Source of the DNA: Mycobacterium sp. SMC-2
GTDB taxonomy: Bacteria; Actinomycetota; Actinomycetes; Mycobacteriales; Mycobacteriaceae
DNA length: 64,000 bases
NCBI RefSeq assembly: GCF_025263485.1
Contig: NZ_CP079863.1
Coordinates: 2,046,001 to 2,110,000, forward strand
Direction: 5' to 3'
The notes beneath the pieces were generated by a model that did not search any database, had not been told where the DNA came from, and was given only the letters and a program-made list of their open reading frames with translations. Positions within the stretch are counted from its first letter, which is position 1; each line of letters opens with the position of its first letter. Positions 6,837 through 15,975 of this stretch are shown one piece after another. The translations under genes were made by a program, and so were the position numbers.

Positions 6837-8240
6837 TCAGGCTGACCACACCTGCCGATACTTGCCGGTTCTCGGGTCGAGGGCGGGCGGGTCGGTCGCG
6901 TGTTCTACGACTACCGGCGCGGCTCCTTGTGCCGCGAAGAACGCGTCCAGCCGCTGGTCGACGGCATGCCAGACCTGCACCGGGTCGGCATCAGGCCACA
7001 TCTCCAATCGCACGCTCACAGCCGACGGGCTGGTACGAATTACCTGAAACCGGCGCACGCCGGGGGTTTCCTCGACGACAGTCCCGAGTGCCAGCGGCAG
7101 CACCGTGACCGACATCCCGTCTGGTGCCTCGAACGAGAGCAGGTCGCCGCTGCGTCCCTCCACCGTGATCCCCGGCAGCCGATTGCCACACGCACACGGC
7201 GTAGCGGCCAGCTTCACCCGGTCACCGAGGTCGTAGCGGATCAGCGGCTGCACCCGGTTAGCCAAGTTGGTGACCAGAACGGTATGGGAGACAACGCCCG
7301 GTCCGACGGGACGATCATCCTCATCGACCGGCTCGAGGACGTACCAATCACTATTGACGTGGAACAGCCCATGCGCGCATTCCATTGCTAAGCCAGGAAA
7401 TTCGGCTGAGCCATAACGGTTCTCGACCGGACAGCCGAACGTCGACTCGATGTCGGCGCGAAATGCTGGCGTCAAAGGCTCGCTCGCGGTGATGGCCAGT
7501 ATCGGCTGAATCCTGAGCCGACCCGCCTGTTGTTCGCTCGCCAGCAGTGCCAACGCGCTTGGGTAGCCCACGAGGACTGTCGGTTGGAACACGTTGATCT
7601 CTGTGACTAGTTCCGTAAGTGGACGCAGCACGGAGAAAGTGCGGATGCGCTTGGCCAGAACGGGGCTACGGCGACGGGCAGACTCCAGTGCCGCGGCCGC
7701 GCCATCGTGCGCGTCGGTGACAAATAGCGCTGCGACGCGCAGTCCGCGCCGCAGCACCCTGGGCAGCAGATCCCACCGAGCGATGAACCGCAGCTCTCCC
7801 CGCCCGCCCACGAAGTGAACCAGCGCCCAGGAGGCGTCATCGTGGATCACGATGGCCGGGTCGCCGCTCGTTCCCGATGTCGTCGCAACGTGATAGCGGC
7901 CCAGGTAACGAGCGCCGAGCAGCGTGGGGTCGGCCAGAAAGTCCCGCCGCAGCGACTCGAGGGTGATGGCCGGGTCGGTGACCCAGTCGTCGAAATGCGC
8001 CATGAGGCCACGCTTTGTCACGACCGGCAGTGACGCCAGTTTCACCGGCCCAGGCTCGAGGTGCCGGTACAGATTCCGGTAGTACGGTGACGCCGTTCGG
8101 GCATGTCGGACAATATCTTCGAGTCGGGCCTGCTGGCGGCGTGCAATGCTCTTGCCGTCACCGCGGCGGAAACGCCAAGCCTCCCAAGCGATCTTGAGCA
8201 CACCTAACTTGGCAGGGATAACCTGGAATTTCGCTCGCAT
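6837..8240 (-). CDS. PaaK/CapK-like adenylate-forming enzyme
   Basis: The product is 467 aa from MRAKFQVIPAKLGVLKIAWE. This start has GGGGAGGATC at ideal spacing; an ATG 24 bases further upstream has no ribosome site. The phenylacetate-CoA ligase family fold is indicated by the phosphate loop TTSGTSGDPAIV, the adenine/aryl site motif ENRYGSAEFPGLAMEC, RYDLGDRV, and a C-terminal lid region with DPRTGKYRQVW. A CACG...C cluster (PCACGNRLPG) is typical of this subfamily. It should activate a carboxylic acid as an acyl-adenylate and perhaps pass it to CoA or another acceptor; the substrate is unknown. No partner gene adjoins it. Confidence 0.8.
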   Translation of the reverse strand: MRAKFQVIPAKLGVLKIAWEAWRFRRGDGKSIARRQQARLEDIVRHARTASPYYRNLYRHLEPGPVKLASLPVVTKRGLMAHFDDWVTDPAITLESLRRDFLADPTLLGARYLGRYHVATTSGTSGDPAIVIHDDASWALVHFVGGRGELRFIARWDLLPRVLRRGLRVAALFVTDAHDGAAAALESARRRSPVLAKRIRTFSVLRPLTELVTEINVFQPTVLVGYPSALALLASEQQAGRLRIQPILAITASEPLTPAFRADIESTFGCPVENRYGSAEFPGLAMECAHGLFHVNSDWYVLEPVDEDDRPVGPGVVSHTVLVTNLANRVQPLIRYDLGDRVKLAATPCACGNRLPGITVEGRSGDLLSFEAPDGMSVTVLPLALGTVVEETPGVRRFQVIRTSPSAVSVRLEMWPDADPVQVWHAVDQRLDAFFAAQGAAPVVVEHATDPPALDPRTGKYRQVWSA

Positions 8241-8525
8241 ACGTGATCCTCCCCAAACGGTCATTCCGGGCGGCGAGAAAAGACCGATGCGATTTGCTCA
8301 GTCACATCACTCTTGGCGCGGGGGGAAGCGCAACAGGCAATACGCTGTGAGGTCGAGCATCGGCTGGTCGAGCTGACCTTGAAGCGGCAGCCAATTTTGG
8401 CGTCGGCCACCCAGTCACAGAACGCTGCGAACTGTAGAGCTGGCGACGTCTCCGAGCGCTAGGTACGTGCATGGACGCCTCTGGGCTGGTCAGTTGTTTC
8501 GGGTATGAAGCCGACTGGCTGGTGT

Positions 8526-8816
8526 TTACTTCTTTTCGCTGTCGGACTTGCTAAGCGCCCGGTCGGCACTCCGGATCAGGTTGCGGTTGAACTGATACTG
8601 CGCGTCGACGAGCTTGTCGGCCAGTTCGATTGCGGCGTCGACGATCTTCGCGCGCAGCGGTTGGACTGCATCCGGAATTGCCTCATCGACCGTCTGGCGA
8701 AAGATTCGTAATGCCTCGGCGGCCGCGTGTTGGCCGGCCTTGGCCGATTCGCGCACGTCGTCGAGCAGGTCGGTTGAACGGGATACCACGGACTGCGACT
8801 CAGTAGCCTGGGTCAT
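8526..8816 (-). CDS. Phasin-like helical hypothetical protein (96 aa)
   Basis: The start ATG has GAAAGGATTCGAC upstream. The protein (MTQATESQSVVSRSTDLLDD...) is almost wholly amphipathic helix, with an Ala-rich middle (AGQHAAAEALRIFRQTVDEA) and a charged tail ending SKSDSEKK. Size and helix pattern recall small phasins and other surface-coating helical proteins, but no diagnostic motif is present. It lies 41 bases downstream of the recQ stop on the same strand and may be expressed with it. Confidence 0.6.
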   Translation of the reverse strand: MTQATESQSVVSRSTDLLDDVRESAKAGQHAAAEALRIFRQTVDEAIPDAVQPLRAKIVDAAIELADKLVDAQYQFNRNLIRSADRALSKSDSEKK

Positions 8817-8857
8817 GTCGAATCCTTTCTCGGTGGGTTTCGATACCGTCGTCGACG

Positions 8858-10617
8858 CTATTCCGCGCGGCGGTCGGCCGATACCGACGAAAGTCCCACC
8901 TGCCTAGCCAATGGTCCCCCGTGCCGGCACGGAGCCGTCTGCCGCAGGACGGCGGTTTCTCGGATCACCTTCATCGACAGCGTCCGGTAGCCGTATTTCT
9001 CGAAAAGCACCGTGATGGTGTCGGCGGTGCCGCCGATAACGACTCCGGGTCCCCACTCGCGGTGTTCGACGGTGGTGTTGACGGGTATTGCCGGCCGTAG
9101 TTCATGGGCGGACGCTTGGCCAATCCGGTTGTCGCGGCAGCGGTCGCAGTTGCCGCACGGTTCGGGCAGCGTCTCGCCGAAATACGCGAGCAGAATCTGC
9201 CGACGGCATTCTCGCGTTTCGGCGTAGCCTCGCAGCATTTCCACTCGGGTTCGATCGACACGTTCGCTGGTCTCGGCGACTTCGACCGCACGGCCCACTG
9301 CGGTCGCCCCTGGTTCTCCGGAGGCGGTGAATCCCTTACGGCCCGACGTGACCGCACCGGCCTGGTCGAGGAGGTTCACTGCGGTGGTGAGCCGGCGGCC
9401 GCGGACACCGAGTTCGGTGCGCAGGTCTTTGAGCCGCCTGGGTCTGTCAGCCGATAGCGCCGAGTAGACGCGATGCAGCAGCTCTTCGTCGGGGTGATGC
9501 GCGGTGAAAAACCGCGCCAGCGATAAGTCTTCAGGTCGATAGAACAGCAGGGCCAGCGCTGCCTCCCCGTCGCGACCGGCGCGGCCGACCTGCTGAAAGT
9601 AGCTGTCCAGCGAGTCCGGAACCGAGGCGTGCACGACGGCCCGGATATTGGGCTTGTCGATACCCATGCCGAAAGCCGATGTGGCGGTGATCATCTCGTA
9701 CTCGTCGTCGCGAAACCTGCGATGAATCTCGTCGCGCTGCGCTGCCCTCATGCCGCCGTGGTGGCAGCGGCACTCCTGCCCCGCTTAGCCAGTGCGTCGG
9801 CGTAGCTCTCGGCGTCTTTGCGGGTCGCGGTGTACACCAGGACTGGCCCCGCCATCTCGGTGACCGTCGACACCACGGCGTCGCGCTTTTCTGCTTCCGA
9901 CACGTGATGCTCGACCTCGAGGCGCAAGTTCGGCCGGTCGAACCCGCTGGCGATCACAACGAGATCGCGCAACCCGAGCCGCTCGATGATCTCGCGGCGC
10001 ACCAGCGGGGACGCGGTCGCCGTCAACGCGGCCACGGGTGGGCGGCCGAGACGGTCGAACGCGTCAGCGAGCCGCAGATAGTCCGGCCGGAAGTCGTGTC
10101 CCCACATCGACACGCAGTGCGCTTCGTCCACCACGATCAGCGATACGTTCGATTCGGCAAGACGCGAGACGACGTCGTCTTTCGAAAGCTGCTCCGGGGA
10201 GAGGAAGATGTACTCGGCTTCGTGTCGGCGCACGGCCTCCCAACTGCGTGACGTTTGTGCCTGGCCTTGGCGGGAGTTGATGGCGACAGCGGCGGGGCCG
10301 TGTGCAGCAACGAGGTGATCGATCTGGTCGCGTTGCAGAGCTATCAACGGTGAGATCACCAGCGTCGCGCCCTCGATCAGGACCGCTGCCACCTGATAGA
10401 TCGCGGACTTGCCGGCCCCCGTCGGCATCAGGGCGAGCACGTCGCGGCGCGCGACCAGCGCCTCCATCGCGTCGAGCTGCTCGGCGTGCAGCGCTTTCCA
10501 GCCGAACACGCGGCGGGCCACATCCTCGAGTTCTGCGCGGCGGGTCACCCGATGCCCACTACCCGCACCGCCATCCGAGACGGCCACACTCGTCGCCGGC
10601 GTCAACACCGACCCCAA
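8858..10617 (-). pseudogene. recQ: RecQ-family DNA helicase split by a frameshift
   Basis: The N-terminal part (10617-9748) holds the helicase core: Q-motif region FGWKALHAEQLDAM, Walker A MPTGAGKSAIYQ, DEAH box VVDEAHCVSMWGHDFRPDY, motif III ALTATAS, and the start of domain 2. It ends at TGA in RGRSAAATTAA. The second part (9751-8858) resumes in another frame exactly where motif V is expected (HHGGMRAAQRDEI, TSAFGMGIDKPN, QQVGRAGRDGE) and carries the RecQ zinc site CRRQ...CGNCDRC. The two frames overlap as ATGA at 9748-9751. A single-base frameshift in one original gene is the simplest reading. Alternatives are a sequencing error or coupled re-initiation giving two polypeptides. The first start is TTG or a nearby GTG. 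Confidence 0.75.
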
Positions 10618-10759
10618 CGATCACCGCCACAGACCTCACCAAAGCCAGCCCTACGTCGACAGACTTCGTAAGCCAAAGAATCTCTAAACAGCGAGGGCGG
10701 CCCCGAAACACTGCGGGGGCCATTTCGATACCTGGTGAGCACCATACCCGCGTGCGCCG

Positions 10760-11647
10760 CTACGGCTCGCGGGCGACGATCACCACCGTCCGCGCCGCAT
10801 GAGTGACGGCGGTGCTCACCGAGCCCAGCAGCATGCCGGCGAATCCGCCGCGACCGCTACTGCCGACGACGACGAGTTGTGCGGACTCCGAGTGCTCGAC
10901 AAGTTGACGAGCCGGCTCGTCGCGCACCACCACACGTCGCACCGTGACGCCGGGGTAGCGCTCCTGCCATCGGGCCAGCCACGCCGCCAGCGCGTCTTGT
11001 GCCTGCACTTCCATGGCCTCGAAATCCAGACCGGGCACTTCCGACAGGCTGACGTCCGACCACGCATGCAGTGCCACCAAGTCCACGCCGCGGCGGGAGG
11101 CTTCGTCGAAGGCGATCTCGGTCGCGCGTTCCGATGCGTGCGAGCCATCGATTCCCACCAGCACCGGTGCAGCTGCGGGCGTCGGGGCCTCATCATGGAC
11201 GACCGCGACCGGGCAGTGCGCATAGTTGACCAAGCCGGTGCTGACCGAACCGAACGAGGCCTGGCCAAACGCGCCTTCGCCGCGGCATCCCACGACCATC
11301 AGGTCCGCAATCTTGGACTCATTGACCAGGGTCGAAACGGCCGGCCCGTGTACCACCGCGCTGTGCACGAGCGGCGGGGGATGGTCGGCGGTGCTGTCGG
11401 CGACCACCCTGCGGGCGTCTTCGAGAATCCGCCTCGCTCTGTCCTCCTGCTGCTCGAAATAGTCTTGCGGTATCGGAATCTCCGGCCACGGCGCAAGCGC
11501 CGGCACGACCGGAGCGATGACGTGCATGAGGGTGAGCGGAACGTTGCGCATCGCGGCATCGCGAGCCGCCCAGTCGACCGCCGCCATCGACGAGGCCGAT
11601 CGATCGACGCCGACCAAGACGCCCCGATGAGTTTCGGGCCCGGACAT
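10760..11647 (-). CDS. Tandem-domain universal stress protein
   Basis: The product is 295 aa with AGGGGAACGAA before the ATG. Two USP domains (about 8-152 and 160-293) each keep the ATP-binding G-2x-G-9x-G-S/T motif: GCRGEGAFGQASFGS and GSSGRGGFAGMLLGS. Each also begins with the characteristic VLVGVDRS/VLVGIDGS strand. It is very similar to Rv2005c/Rv1996-type proteins and to the USPs at 56719 and 62362 here. It probably binds ATP in the cytosol as a persistence factor. It follows dodecin and the DUF2267 gene in the same direction with a 55-base gap, so co-transcription is likely. Confidence 0.9.
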   Translation of the reverse strand: MSGPETHRGVLVGVDRSASSMAAVDWAARDAAMRNVPLTLMHVIAPVVPALAPWPEIPIPQDYFEQQEDRARRILEDARRVVADSTADHPPPLVHSAVVHGPAVSTLVNESKIADLMVVGCRGEGAFGQASFGSVSTGLVNYAHCPVAVVHDEAPTPAAAPVLVGIDGSHASERATEIAFDEASRRGVDLVALHAWSDVSLSEVPGLDFEAMEVQAQDALAAWLARWQERYPGVTVRRVVVRDEPARQLVEHSESAQLVVVGSSGRGGFAGMLLGSVSTAVTHAARTVVIVAREP

Positions 11648-11702
11648 TTCGTTCCCCTGCCTGTGTCGTTATGCGATTAGCGATGACAGGACGCGCAGCA
11701 GT

Positions 11703-12134
11703 TCAGTGCTGGGGTTCCAGTATCTTGCGAATTTCAATGGGGAGCTGGCCCAGCGCCTTGTCCATCTGCGCAACCGGCAGATGGTGCAAGACGGCCGCGG
11801 TAGTGGCCGCGGCGGCTTTGCCGACGTCGTCGAGTGCGATGTTCGCCTCACGAGAGAACCGGACGGCGTAGGCCTGGGCGTCGTACTTGTCGGGGACGGC
11901 GCTGGGACTCCATCCCTGGTAGAAGACGCCCCTGATTAGGTCGGGAAGCTGGGCCGCGAAATGAGCGCTCGCCTCTACCGTGAGCCGATCGCGCAACGTA
12001 TGCAGCCAGGCCCTGAGGACCCGGTAGGCAAACTCGCGATCCTCGGTGTCGAACTCCTTGGCCACATCGTTGATCCACGTGTGTGCGGAGTCGATTGCGT
12101 GATCAAGCGCTGTGACCTTGGTCTTGGTGGCCAT
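11703..12134 (-). CDS. DUF2267 family protein
   Basis: The product is 143 aa starting MATKTKVTALDHAIDSAHTW behind GGAGGTAACC. The pattern FDTEDREFAYRVLRAWLHTL, DRLTVEASAHFAAQLPDLIR and GVFYQGWSP is that of DUF2267, an all-helical family of unknown role often found beside USPs and stress genes. The frame is open much further upstream, but the strong ribosome site fixes this start. It lies 14 bases after the dodecin stop and upstream of a USP, suggesting a three-gene stress operon. Confidence 0.8.
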   Translation of the reverse strand: MATKTKVTALDHAIDSAHTWINDVAKEFDTEDREFAYRVLRAWLHTLRDRLTVEASAHFAAQLPDLIRGVFYQGWSPSAVPDKYDAQAYAVRFSREANIALDDVGKAAAATTAAVLHHLPVAQMDKALGQLPIEIRKILEPQH

Positions 12135-12148
12135 GGTTACCTCCGGCC

Positions 12149-12358
12149 CTAGTCGAGGACGAATGTGACCAGCATGTTGACGCGGTAGGCAATAATCCCG
12201 CCGTCCTTCACGTCCACCGACTGCTCCTTGATCCAGGCCGACTTGACACCACGCAGGGTCTCCTCGGCCCGAGCAAGGCCAACCTTCACGGCATCTTCGA
12301 AACTGGTGTCGGACCTCGCACTGATCTCGGTGACGCGAGCGACGGTGCCTCCTGACAT
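12149..12358 (-). CDS. Dodecin family flavin-binding protein
   Basis: The product is 69 aa from MSGGTVARVTEISARSDTSF, preceded by GTGGAGGTCATC. Dodecin features are clear: a short beta strand, one helix (FEDAVKVGLARAEETLRGVK), the SAWIKEQSVDVKDG turn with the flavin-stacking Trp, and two strands ending VNMLVTFVLD. Dodecins form 12-subunit shells storing FMN/FAD or CoA. It is first in a probable operon with the DUF2267 protein and a USP. Confidence 0.88.
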   Translation of the reverse strand: MSGGTVARVTEISARSDTSFEDAVKVGLARAEETLRGVKSAWIKEQSVDVKDGGIIAYRVNMLVTFVLD

Positions 12359-12437
12359 GATGACCTCCACAATCGAAGTTGGATGATCCCAAACTGTGAC
12401 TATTCAACTCCGCTGCGATAGAAGCAAAGAAGAGGCG

Positions 12438-12707
12438 ATGTACTCCACGCCGGAGGACTTTCGACCACTCGTCCCAACACCCACCGAGTCTAGCGTGTCG
12501 GAGATGGACGAAGTGGTAGAGCCAATTGCCGAACGTGACCCTGAGCATCGGTGCCCGATCTGTGGGGGCGAAACGGAGCTGGTTTCGATCGGCTTTGTGT
12601 ATCGGGACGGTGAGAAGCATCAGGTCGAAGTTTCACCCAAGCGGCGGCGCTGTGCTGTCCTGGACTGCCATGGGCACGGCGGCCTAGACGAGCCCGCCGA
12701 CGGCTAG
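12438..12707 (+). CDS. Small zinc-ribbon-like hypothetical protein (89 aa)
   Basis: The ATG at 12438 has AAGAAGAGG upstream; an earlier in-frame ATG at 12396 lacks a ribosome site. The product (MYSTPEDFRPLVPTPTESSV...) has an acidic N-terminus and then HRCPICGGE ... RRRCAVLDCHGHGG, giving four Cys plus His that could bind one zinc. The family is unknown. It is divergent from the dodecin operon. Confidence 0.5.
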   Translation: MYSTPEDFRPLVPTPTESSVSEMDEVVEPIAERDPEHRCPICGGETELVSIGFVYRDGEKHQVEVSPKRRRCAVLDCHGHGGLDEPADG

Positions 12708-12740
12708 CCATACTCTGAATCCAAGCCCACCAAAGGCTCC

Positions 12741-12758
12741 AGGATTGTCGGCAATCCT
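12741..12758. terminator. Hairpin between convergent genes
   Basis: AGGATTG-TCGG-CAATCCT is a perfect 7-base stem with a stable tetraloop, 34 bases after the stop at 12707 and before the convergent gpx pseudogene. No U-run follows. Confidence 0.4.
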
Positions 12759-12832
12759 GTGTGCCCGGTACCCGCGTGTGCACACTGCGTCTACCGATTC
12801 GCGTAGGCACCGAACCGCTTTCGTGCGGCCCC

Positions 12833-13323
12833 CTATCGGGGCAGTACGTCCTCGATGGCGCTGATGACCTCGGGGGGTTTCGGGCTCGGTGCGGGGCCGG
12901 AAGCGGTGCACCACCTCACCGCCGGGTGTGATGAGGAACTTCTCGAAGTTCCACTGGATGTCTCCCGCGTTGCCGGCGGAGTCGGCGGCTTTGGTCAACT
13001 CGGCGTATAGCGGGTGGCGGCCCTCGCCGTTGACGTCGGTCTTCGCCAGCAGCGGGAACGTCACCCCGTAGGCCGTCGAGCAGAAATCCCGGATCTCCTC
13101 GGGGCTGCCCGGTTCCTGGCCCATGAACTGGTTGCAGGGGACGCCGACGACCGTCAGGCCGCGGTCACCATAGTCCTTGGCCAGCTTCTCCAGCGCCGTG
13201 TATTGCGGAGTGAGTCCGCACTTGGTGGCCACGTTCATGACCAGCGTTGCACCGTCGGACAATTCGGCCATCGTGGTCGGCCGGCCGTCGAGGGTGGTCA
13301 GGGGAATGTCTTTGAGAAGTCAC
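12833..13323 (-). pseudogene. Glutathione peroxidase family pseudogene (copy 1)
   Basis: The central frame keeps a full thioredoxin-fold peroxidase sequence (ATKCGLTPQYTALEKLAKDY, GVPCNQFMGQEPG, IQWNFEKFLITPGGEVVHRF), but two one-base insertions break it relative to the intact copy at 23515-24003. One lies near 13318-13320, just after the GTG start (GTGACTTCTC versus GTGACTCTC). The other lies near 12872-12880, in the last 15 codons. The length difference (491 versus 489 bases) confirms two extra bases. The two copies have the same orientation and flank the metabolic island. Confidence 0.82.
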
Positions 13324-13394
13324 GCCCATGACGCTAATGCACGGTGGCCAGAGCCACCGCGAGTCCGCGCAACGTCGGGGTCGAAGCGTGGCAA

Positions 13395-14258
13395 TCAGGC
13401 CTTGTCAAGCTCAAAGTCGGCGCGGAATCGTTCCATGCCGCGAATCTTTTCGGAGGTGCTTGCATCCGGCCCCGAGTAAAACATCCACGGCATGGTGAGG
13501 ATGTGGGTGATCCCACCCCGCTCGGCGCGGGCGTAGTCGTCGATGGTGAACGAATCGATGAGCGGAGCAAGGATAATGAAGTCGTCCATCGACCGTCCCG
13601 CCGCAGTGCGAAGTTCACGAAGCCGTGCGGCCAGCGCCAGGGCGTCGGCGGTCTTCATCAGGTCGCCGATCCAACCGTCGTGTGCGGCGGCGCGGTGCAG
13701 GGCGCTTTCGCTGCGGCCGCCGATCAGGACGGGGACGTGGGGTACCGGCGGGCTCATCTCGAGTTTCGGAGTCTGATAGAACTCGCCGTCGAATTCCGTC
13801 CATCCTGGTTCCCAGAGCCGCCGCATCAGCTGGATCATCTCGTCGGACCGTCTCCCGCGCTGTGCAAATCGCGCTTCGAGCAGATCGAATTCTTCCCGGC
13901 ACCAGCCCACGCCCAGGCCCAGTTCGACCCTGCCCTCGGACAGGTAAGCCGCCGTACCAATCGATTTGGCCGCCGAATAGGGATTCCGCAGCGCGGCGAC
14001 GTAGACAGTGGTGACAAACCGCAGGCGGCTGGTGATCTGGGCGAGGCTGCCGATGAGCACCCACGGATCGGGCCAATCGGTGAACGGTTCCCAGCGGCGT
14101 TCGCCGGTCTCGTTGTAGGGGTAGGGAGTTCGGAGCTCGGCGAAGTTGACGACGTGGTCGGGTATGCCGAGTCCGTCGTAACCGAGTTCATCGGCGGCCC
14201 TGGCGATTTGCAGAATTTCGTGGGTATCGAGAAAGCCGGTGCTGATGTAGAACTTCAT
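13395..14258 (-). CDS. F420-dependent LLM-class oxidoreductase
   Basis: The product is 287 aa from MKFYISTGFLDTHEILQIAR. It has a luciferase-like (LLM) TIM barrel with YDGLGIPDHVV, RLRFVTTVYVAALRNP, VELGLGVGWCREEFDLL and VPVLIGGRSESALHRAA. These are typical of mycobacterial coenzyme-F420 oxidoreductases that act by hydride transfer on an alcohol, imine or C=C substrate. Its ATG overlaps the stop of the FAD dehydrogenase gene (ATGA, 14255-14258), so the two are translated together. A related LLM protein lies at 18540 in the divergent arm of the island. Confidence 0.85.
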   Translation of the reverse strand: MKFYISTGFLDTHEILQIARAADELGYDGLGIPDHVVNFAELRTPYPYNETGERRWEPFTDWPDPWVLIGSLAQITSRLRFVTTVYVAALRNPYSAAKSIGTAAYLSEGRVELGLGVGWCREEFDLLEARFAQRGRRSDEMIQLMRRLWEPGWTEFDGEFYQTPKLEMSPPVPHVPVLIGGRSESALHRAAAHDGWIGDLMKTADALALAARLRELRTAAGRSMDDFIILAPLIDSFTIDDYARAERGGITHILTMPWMFYSGPDASTSEKIRGMERFRADFELDKA

Positions 14259-15781
14259 CGGTTCGGGGCCTCTGCGGCATGACGGCCGGCGATCCGCCCG
14301 AAGGCCAGCGCGTCGCCAAGGCCCATGCCGCCCGAGCAGCACCACGAGTAAGTGGAGCTCACGTCGCCGGCGCAATACAGCCCCGGGATCGGGTCGCCGA
14401 ATGGGTCTAGCGCCCGGGCGAATTCGTCCTTGCGGATGCCCCCCATGGTGGTGATCAGCAGTTGCGCCCATTCATAGCCGTAGAACGGCGGACGCGTGAT
14501 CGGGTGCATCGTGGCGGCCGTGCGGCCAAAAGTCGGGTCGTCGCAACCGCTTTCGGCCAGCTCGTTGTAGCGATTGACCTCAGCGTCGAGTCCGTCGGCG
14601 TCGATGCCCAGCTTGTCGGCGAGCTCGCGGACCGAGTCGGCTCGGGTTATCCAGCCGCGCTCGACTTCGGCGCTGTTGTCCAGACTCCATTCGTAACCTT
14701 CGACCTGACGGATCCAGTCGACGGCGAAGAACTGCCGGGGAAGGACGAGCGGTCCGGCCAGCCGTCCGTCCTCGTCGAAGATCGTCCACATCGGGACACC
14801 GGGGTAGAAGTCGAACATCCCGCGCTGGATGGACTTGCCATGCCGATTCGGTACGGATTCGTCGACGAAACGCCGGCCGTCCGCCCCCACGTTGATGAAT
14901 CGCGCGCCCCGGGGCATCGCGTCTTGGCCAGTCGTAAAGGGGGGCATGGCGATTCCGGGCATGGCCATGTAGTTGTACGGGTGAGCGAGATCAGCGCCCA
15001 CACGCTGCGCCATCTTGATTCCGTCGCCGGTACACGCCGGGTTGCCCCACGGGGTGGCATTGGGCAGGCGCAGATAGTTGCGGGCCATCTCGCGGTTGGC
15101 GGCGAACCCGCCGGTGGCCAGGACCACTCCCCGGCGGGCACCGATGACGCGTTCACCGTCGGCGCCCGAAACCAGCACCCCGGTGACCCCGGCCCCGGGC
15201 TCCTCAACGAGACGCAGAGCCCGGGTCTGGTAAAGCACCTCGACGCCGCTGTCATTTAGGCAGGTCTTCAACAGCAACCACAGGCGCGAAAACCCCATCG
15301 AGCCGCCGATGACGTTGTAGTCCGACCCGCAGTCATGCCCTTCCACCTCGTCGTACTCGTCTTCGGGCGGGTTCTTGACGCCTTGCAGCCGCAAGGTGTC
15401 ACCCCACGAGATCTGGACGAAATCCGTACCGTCTCCGTCGTAGGGATCCCCGGCATCGCGCTGCACCCGGCCGCGGGTCTGCTCGGCCAGCCCGAGAAGC
15501 CACTCCGTGTTGCGCGAGGTCTCCGATGCCCACACACCGGCAAGTTCGTCGGGAACGCTGTACTGCCAGGACATGGCATGCAGGTGTCGCCGCGCCAGGT
15601 CGACGTCGTCGGGGTTGAACCACACCTGTCCGGACACCCGCGAATTGCCGCCGGCGTGCTGGGGTGAGGTCTTCTCCAGGACCAGAACGTCAGCGCCGGC
15701 GTCATGAGCGGTCAGGGCGGCCGCAAGGCCGGCGCTGCCCATGCCGACCACAACGACGTCAACCGTCTCGGATGCGTTCAT
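14255..15781 (-). CDS. FAD-binding dehydrogenase (fumarate reductase / ketosteroid dehydrogenase type)
   Basis: The product is 508 aa from MNASETVDVVVVGMGSAGLA. This ATG has AGAGG six bases upstream; one nine codons earlier has no spacing from its purine run. The N-terminal GMGSAGLAAALTAHDAGADV is the FAD dinucleotide fold; HAGGNSRVSGQVWF, GVVLATGGFAANREM and the C-terminal GLYCAGDVSSTYSWC-CSGGMGLGDALAFGRIAG complete the FAD_binding_2 family. Relatives dehydrogenate ketosteroids or reduce enoates; the substrate is not evident. It is the first gene of a two-gene unit with the LLM oxidoreductase. Confidence 0.85.
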   Translation of the reverse strand: MNASETVDVVVVGMGSAGLAAALTAHDAGADVLVLEKTSPQHAGGNSRVSGQVWFNPDDVDLARRHLHAMSWQYSVPDELAGVWASETSRNTEWLLGLAEQTRGRVQRDAGDPYDGDGTDFVQISWGDTLRLQGVKNPPEDEYDEVEGHDCGSDYNVIGGSMGFSRLWLLLKTCLNDSGVEVLYQTRALRLVEEPGAGVTGVLVSGADGERVIGARRGVVLATGGFAANREMARNYLRLPNATPWGNPACTGDGIKMAQRVGADLAHPYNYMAMPGIAMPPFTTGQDAMPRGARFINVGADGRRFVDESVPNRHGKSIQRGMFDFYPGVPMWTIFDEDGRLAGPLVLPRQFFAVDWIRQVEGYEWSLDNSAEVERGWITRADSVRELADKLGIDADGLDAEVNRYNELAESGCDDPTFGRTAATMHPITRPPFYGYEWAQLLITTMGGIRKDEFARALDPFGDPIPGLYCAGDVSSTYSWCCSGGMGLGDALAFGRIAGRHAAEAPNR

Positions 15782-15975
15782 CGGGAACCTCTCATCGGTC
15801 ACAGTCATCTCTCAAATTCACGGTTGATAGGGCGTTGTCAAATCGGTGCCAAGGGGCGATCCGCCGAACCCTCCTGTCAACATTCGGGGTCTTAGCCGAC
15901 GCGGATACGGTGTGAGGAATGAGATGGATGCGGCGGCATCTCCGGTAGGGCGCGTGACCTCCAGCGAAGGGCGCC

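Noticed and set aside
9748..9751. Two separate helicase genes coupled by ATGA
   Set aside because: The halves together make exactly one RecQ with no missing or duplicated motif, so a frameshift is simpler; coupling is kept only as an alternative.
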